The notes beneath the pieces are model-generated. The model did not search any database. It saw only the letters and a program-made list of their open reading frames with translations, and was not told the origin of the DNA. A program made the translations under genes and the position numbers. A DNA stretch of 64,000 nt from Vitis vinifera (Eukaryota > Streptophyta > Magnoliopsida > Vitales > Vitaceae). Where the stretch lies: NCBI RefSeq assembly GCF_030704535.1, contig NC_081817.1:1689001-1753000 (forward strand), in the 5' to 3' direction. Shown in pieces: positions 60,201 to 64,000 of this stretch (the stretch's first letter is position 1; every line of letters begins with the position of its first letter).

Positions 60201-63200
60201 ACCTTTGACAATGCACAGAAGCAGATGAGATAAAGCAACTAACCACTAACTTTTCTCCAACATCCCTCTTCCGCATATTTTCTTTATTTCCAACATTAGA
60301 CGGAGTTGAATTTTTATTGGATTGTGAGCAAGTACGGTAGAAACGATTCAGTGCAGATATCTTCTTTTGCAAATCTACTGCCTCCTCAGCAGATGTAATC
60401 ATCCCTCCATGTGCCTTGTTAAGACGAAAGAGCCTGGCCTCATAACCCTGGAGAAAATAGAAGGGAAACATAAAGACCTTACAACAAATTTTAGTTGTAG
60501 GGAACAAGGTTGAGGTTAACAAACAAACACTAAGCACAAACCTGAAATAATTCATCCAGTTCACAGTGAACACATAAAGGACCATCTCCATTAGCTTGGC
60601 AATTTGGACAGTATCTCACTCGGTCAATATCTTCTTCTCTTGGGCTTTCCATTGTTTGATTAATTTCCAGAAGTCGATCCACCAATGTTTGCCTAGAGGC
60701 TTCCAATGAATCCAAACCAGTCTGGATATGATACATCAGAGCATTTATGCTTCGAAAGCTGGATTAAAAGCAGTAAGGGAAGATTAAATTAATGTATTTT
60801 AAGTATGTGAATTCTCATATTGTCTCACAAACATAGATTTTCTCTCACCCTCACTTTCCAAAGCATAGTAGTCCTAGTTAACACGTGTTCCTCAAAGGAA
60901 TATCTTCAAATTAGCCTACCCAGAAAACAACACCAAGTTGCAAGCAATTGCAGAGCTCCCAGACTAGAAAGAGCCAAGCCTTGTTCCTCGATGCTTCTAC
61001 AGAGCATGAAACCATGAACTCATGCTTATATCCATTCCAACCAACCATTTCTTTATTGACAACATTGAATATTCTTTTTGTTTCTGTGATAAGACTTATC
61101 ATGAAGAATCTACTATAGGTTGCAATAAATTTTCCTACTTTTTATTGTGAAGTTTTCCTTTTATCAAATATGGTGAGATTAACAATTTCCTTTATCAAAT
61201 ATGGGGTAATTATCTTAAACAATCACAAAAATAAAATGACATCGACTCATCCCATTTGCAAAACCTCCAGACAGGAATAATGAATTTCTCCCATCATAAT
61301 GTGGGTAATCTGGACATCCAACTGAAATAAGCATAACCAGCATTTAAATAGGTAAGAAGGATAGACAAAGGTAGAAATAATAAATCTGAAAATATTTCTT
61401 TATTTGGAATTCAGTATTTTTCTTTTCATACCTATAGGCTTCTAGTGCAGAGGCATTGCAAGTCCACCTGTAAATGTTTTTATGCTAGATTGGAAGCTTG
61501 CTGACAGTCCAAAGACGAGAGTTTTGGACAAGTGAGATGGAAAGCATCTGCAGTAGGTTCACTCAATAAATGTTCTTCAAGTAACCCAAGATAGCTTGGA
61601 ATTGGTGGATGCTTGTGATATTGAGGTGGAACAGTGAGAACCTTCTCCAATCCTCAGGAGCAGGCCTGGCCCTTGAGGTGGAGATCCTAACCCTTTCAAA
61701 AGGCATGCTTCAGGCTAAGTCTATGGGTCCTCTCAAGTATACATATTTCAGACGGGACAAGAACCAATTAGCATTAAGCAAGAGGCAGGGAAACAGCATG
61801 ATTAGTAGGTTGATTCTTGCTTAGCAGAGGGGTTGCCTCAAATTTCCGAGTGATAAGAGATTCTGCTTTGGTTTCTTCATGGGTGTGAAAAAAGGAGAGA
61901 GGTCTGTATAGAGTAAATAGAAGGGTCACATGTGAAGTCTAGGTCACTTGGAATCCCTTTAAAAATTATGAGAGTAACAGGGACCACCTTGGCTTAGCAA
62001 ACTGATTTACATCCTGTTGCATTCACACATCAAACTAAACCCAAAGCATTCCTTTCACTCCATACTTTATTGCAGGTTGGAGCGTTCTGAACGTTTCTTT
62101 TTCCTTTTTGATCAGGTTATGTATCTTTGGCAGATATATCACCCTTTATTGTATATTCTAAATCCCTTTTTGATGTTCTTATCATTTCTGATAACAAAAA
62201 AAAAAATTACACATCTACTAATTTAGATTAACTCCACCCAATCAGAATCCTGATCTAAACTATTAGAATACTAAAATACAAGTAACATATATCCCAACAG
62301 AAAGCATAAAGAAACTACTAATTACAATTGACAAACTAAAAAAAGAAATGGTCACAACAATTGCACCATGTAAGCGATAGATTTACTAAAAAAAGCATCA
62401 TGAAGTGATGTGAACTAGAGAACCGGATCTATTACTAACCAAGAATCAATTCTCGAAGACCTAGCATTGTTCAAAGGGCCCGAAACAGCATCTCCAATCT
62501 TTTTTATTAACTCACCAGATGCATCCTTATTCTGTTCAATCTGAGTGAGAGCTTCCAACCACCAAACCGAATGCTGATTTTTTCCATCATTAAGTGAATC
62601 ACAAACCTTCAAAAATAAAATCACAAAATCAAATTTCCAGAATGGCGGACATTCAAATTCAATGTCAAATTCTCAAAGACCATTATATTTTATCAAAATT
62701 TCATATGCTCCCAATTTTTATTGATGAGGGAGACGGAAATAAACATCCAATTTCAAGCATTTTGAACTAAGAATGGAATTGGAGGATCCAGAGATCAGAA
62801 TTAAGAACTCAATACTAAATCCTACCTGATTTTGAGAAGGAGAAGGGAAGGCATGTTTGACACAATCAACCAGCATGATTTGGTATCATGACGATCCAGA
62901 AAGAACTCAACAGGAAATCCTCTCTGAACATGATTTTGAGAAGAAGGGAGGGGATATTTGACTCAATTAACCAGCATAATTAGGTATCATGAAGAATGAT
63001 TTTGAGAAGGAGAAGAGAGGGGACATTGGACTCGATTAACCACCATAATTAAGCAGAAGTAGAAGGGGACATTTGACTCAATTAACCTGCATAATTAGGC
63101 AGAAGGAGGAGGAGGGGACATTTGATTCAATTAACCAGCATAATTAGGTAGAAGGAGGAGGGAACATTTAACTCAAATAACCAGCATAATTTAGGTAGAA

Positions 63201-64000
63201 GAAACACTTTGAATTCCCCACTAAAACCAGATCACATCATTTTTAATCATCCCAATTTAAGTGAGTCGAGTAGCCAGCAATACCATAGAGAAAAAATAAA
63301 CATTTCACAGAAAAGAAAAGAAGCCTAAAACTTCGAATACCATTAGAGAAGTAAAGAGGATGCCTCATATGCTCCCATATGATATCCTTGTGATGTGTTC
63401 AGTTTGAGGGTATCTTAACTGAGGAATGTGTATCTTATATCAAAATATAAGATTACTGTGTTTGGATGTATTGTACTCAGGAATTTCAATTTTCTTGAAT
63501 ATGAGATCCCCTTAAATTTGGAAAATCTTATACTCATGGAAGAGTTGGTATTTTTGTTATTCTCATTTCTAGGGATAGAGATAAAAGGAAGGTGGATGAT
63601 TTTTTTTTCTTTCCTAATTTATAGTTAGATCCAGTTTTTATAAATATTACTCAGTGAGTTGGTGGTTTTCTCTATATTTTGCAATTCCCAATACAGCCAA
63701 ATGCCATTATGGAAATAAAATTTGAACTGGATTTCAAATTCCCAACTATGGCCATTTAGGCTAGAACTAACAAATATTCATTAAATTTCGGGAATTTATG
63801 TCCAGAATTATGATTTCCATTCCCAGGTTTAGATGCTGGTAAACTAAATGCACCCTTAATGCAATATTAAAATAGTTTCTGAGATAAGGACACAAATCAA
63901 ATTGCATAAAATAGTAATGCACAGATCCTAGGAAAGCAATGACCATAGATACATACAGGGAATTGTTTTGCTATAGAATGCATACCGTATCCAGCATCAC
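54298..64000 (-). CDS. SHPRH-like SNF2 helicase with RING finger, C-terminal half; continues past right edge
   Basis: Exons in transcript order: 63986-64000 (edge, tentative), 62440-62606, 60542-60758, 60244-60447, 59060-59176, 58405-58647, 58064-58274, 56232-56449, 55375-55526, 54644-54914 and 54298-54549, all in phase, about 688 residues ending ..AERRLKQQAT. A Cys-pair motif CPNC..CVHC comes first, then a coiled-coil-like region (LSLTLLSRIKGQLRYLK). A C3HC4 RING follows (CPVC..CGHVICCNC..CPTC), its fourth Cys pair split by an intron. Last is the helicase C domain with motif IV KILVFSSWNDVL, motif V GANGLNLLEA and motif VI QAISRVHRIGQ. This RING-in-helicase order is that of SHPRH; the human protein ubiquitinates PCNA at stalled forks. 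The PHD and ATPase N-lobes must lie to the right. Confidence 0.92.
56762..56792 (-). mobile_element. 31-bp LINE stub with perfect 10-bp target duplication
   Basis: The insert is TTACTTATC plus a ~20-nt poly(A) on the minus strand. ATGTAAACAT flanks it on both sides (56752-56761 and 56793-56802). It lies in an intron of the SNF2-RING gene. Confidence 0.75.
57107..57335 (-). mobile_element. LINE 3' tail (229 bp) with 18-bp target duplication
   Basis: The minus strand reads a 3' UTR (TTGTATACTCCTTGTATGC..GGTTGCCTCTTAAGCGCCC..) ending TTTATCTATC plus poly(A). Flanks 57089-57106 and 57336-57353 are 18-mers GTTTTCTTCAGTTAATAT and GTTTTCTTTAGTTAATAT, one mismatch. Same SNF2-RING intron as the 31-bp stub. 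Confidence 0.85.
59624..59646. repeat. Poly(C) run of 23 followed by A-run
   Basis: An uninterrupted C tract in an intron of the SNF2-RING gene, followed directly by AAAAAAAA. Homopolymer C of this length is rare in plant DNA; its true length may be uncertain. Confidence 0.85.
61440..62210 (+). other. Possible retroelement remnant in SNF2-RING intron
   Basis: A stretch less AT-rich than its surroundings, ending TTCTTATCATTTCTGATAAC followed by an A-run at 62199-62209, which looks like a retroelement 3' end on the plus strand. Frames are short and broken, no domain was recognised, and boundaries are guesses. Confidence 0.3.
62840..63200. repeat. Degenerate ~50-bp tandem repeat in SNF2-RING intron
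   Basis: Five to six imperfect units built on GGGACATTTGACTCAATTAA CCAGCATAATTAGG with GAAGGAGRAG spacers. Unit length varies (about 45-75 bp) through internal indels. Lies between the exon at 62440-62606 and the partial exon at the right edge. Confidence 0.8.

Noticed and set aside
1-64000. CRISPR arrays, operons or bacterial-type signals
   Set aside because: The genes are split by spliceosomal introns; the tandem repeats found are satellite- or transposon-like without CRISPR repeat-spacer structure.

Overview
This is a window of plant nuclear DNA. It is AT-rich, its genes are split by GT..AG introns, several introns run for kilobases, and L1-type LINE retrotransposon debris is abundant. 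The proteins are plainly eudicot. The LINE family and the general style suggest a woody species such as grapevine (Vitis), but that species call is inference. I assembled the gene models by hand from reading frame, splice sites, codon phase and family conservation; every predicted junction keeps frame.

Layout: (1) 1-14.3 kb, minus strand: the 5' half of a SCY1-like pseudokinase gene (CTEXP/SCYL1 type). Its two largest introns hold at least seven LINE pieces, including a nearly intact 5'-truncated LINE with a 14-bp target-site duplication, inserted into an older LINE of opposite strand. (2) 14.7-18.5 kb: very AT-rich DNA without genes. (3) 19.0-23.0 kb: two convergent group III WRKY transcription factors, WRKY55-like (+) and WRKY70/54-like (-). 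(4) 23-40.9 kb: gene-free. Its core is a tandem array (about 27.0-36.16 kb) of a 3.8-3.9 kb unit present about 2.35 times. Each full unit carries a decayed Mutator-like transposase C-terminus (CCHC zinc knuckle, +) facing a decayed ULP1-like SUMO-protease fragment (-), with a minisatellite of palindromic motifs between them. (5) 40.98-44.1 kb, +: a plastid-type TrhO/UPF0176 rhodanese. (6) 44.99-48.1 kb, +: the tiny complex III subunit QCR10, split by a 2.96-kb intron. (7) 50.2-52.6 kb, +: transcription elongation factor TFIIS. (8) 53.15-53.57 kb, -: a small, probably plastid-targeted protein of unknown function whose promoter has two G-boxes, an I-box and a TATA box. (9) 54.3-64.0 kb, -: the C-terminal half of a SHPRH-like SNF2 helicase with a RING domain.

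From memory, the order SCY1-like / WRKY55 / WRKY54-70 / rhodanese / QCR10 / SNF2-RING matches the Arabidopsis chromosome 2 segment At2g40730-At2g40770. The window would then be a conserved syntenic block swollen by transposons, with TFIIS and the small plastid gene as additions. The genes do not form one pathway. The linked WRKY pair is the only obvious functional pair. The least explained structure is the Mutator/ULP tandem array with its palindromic centre.
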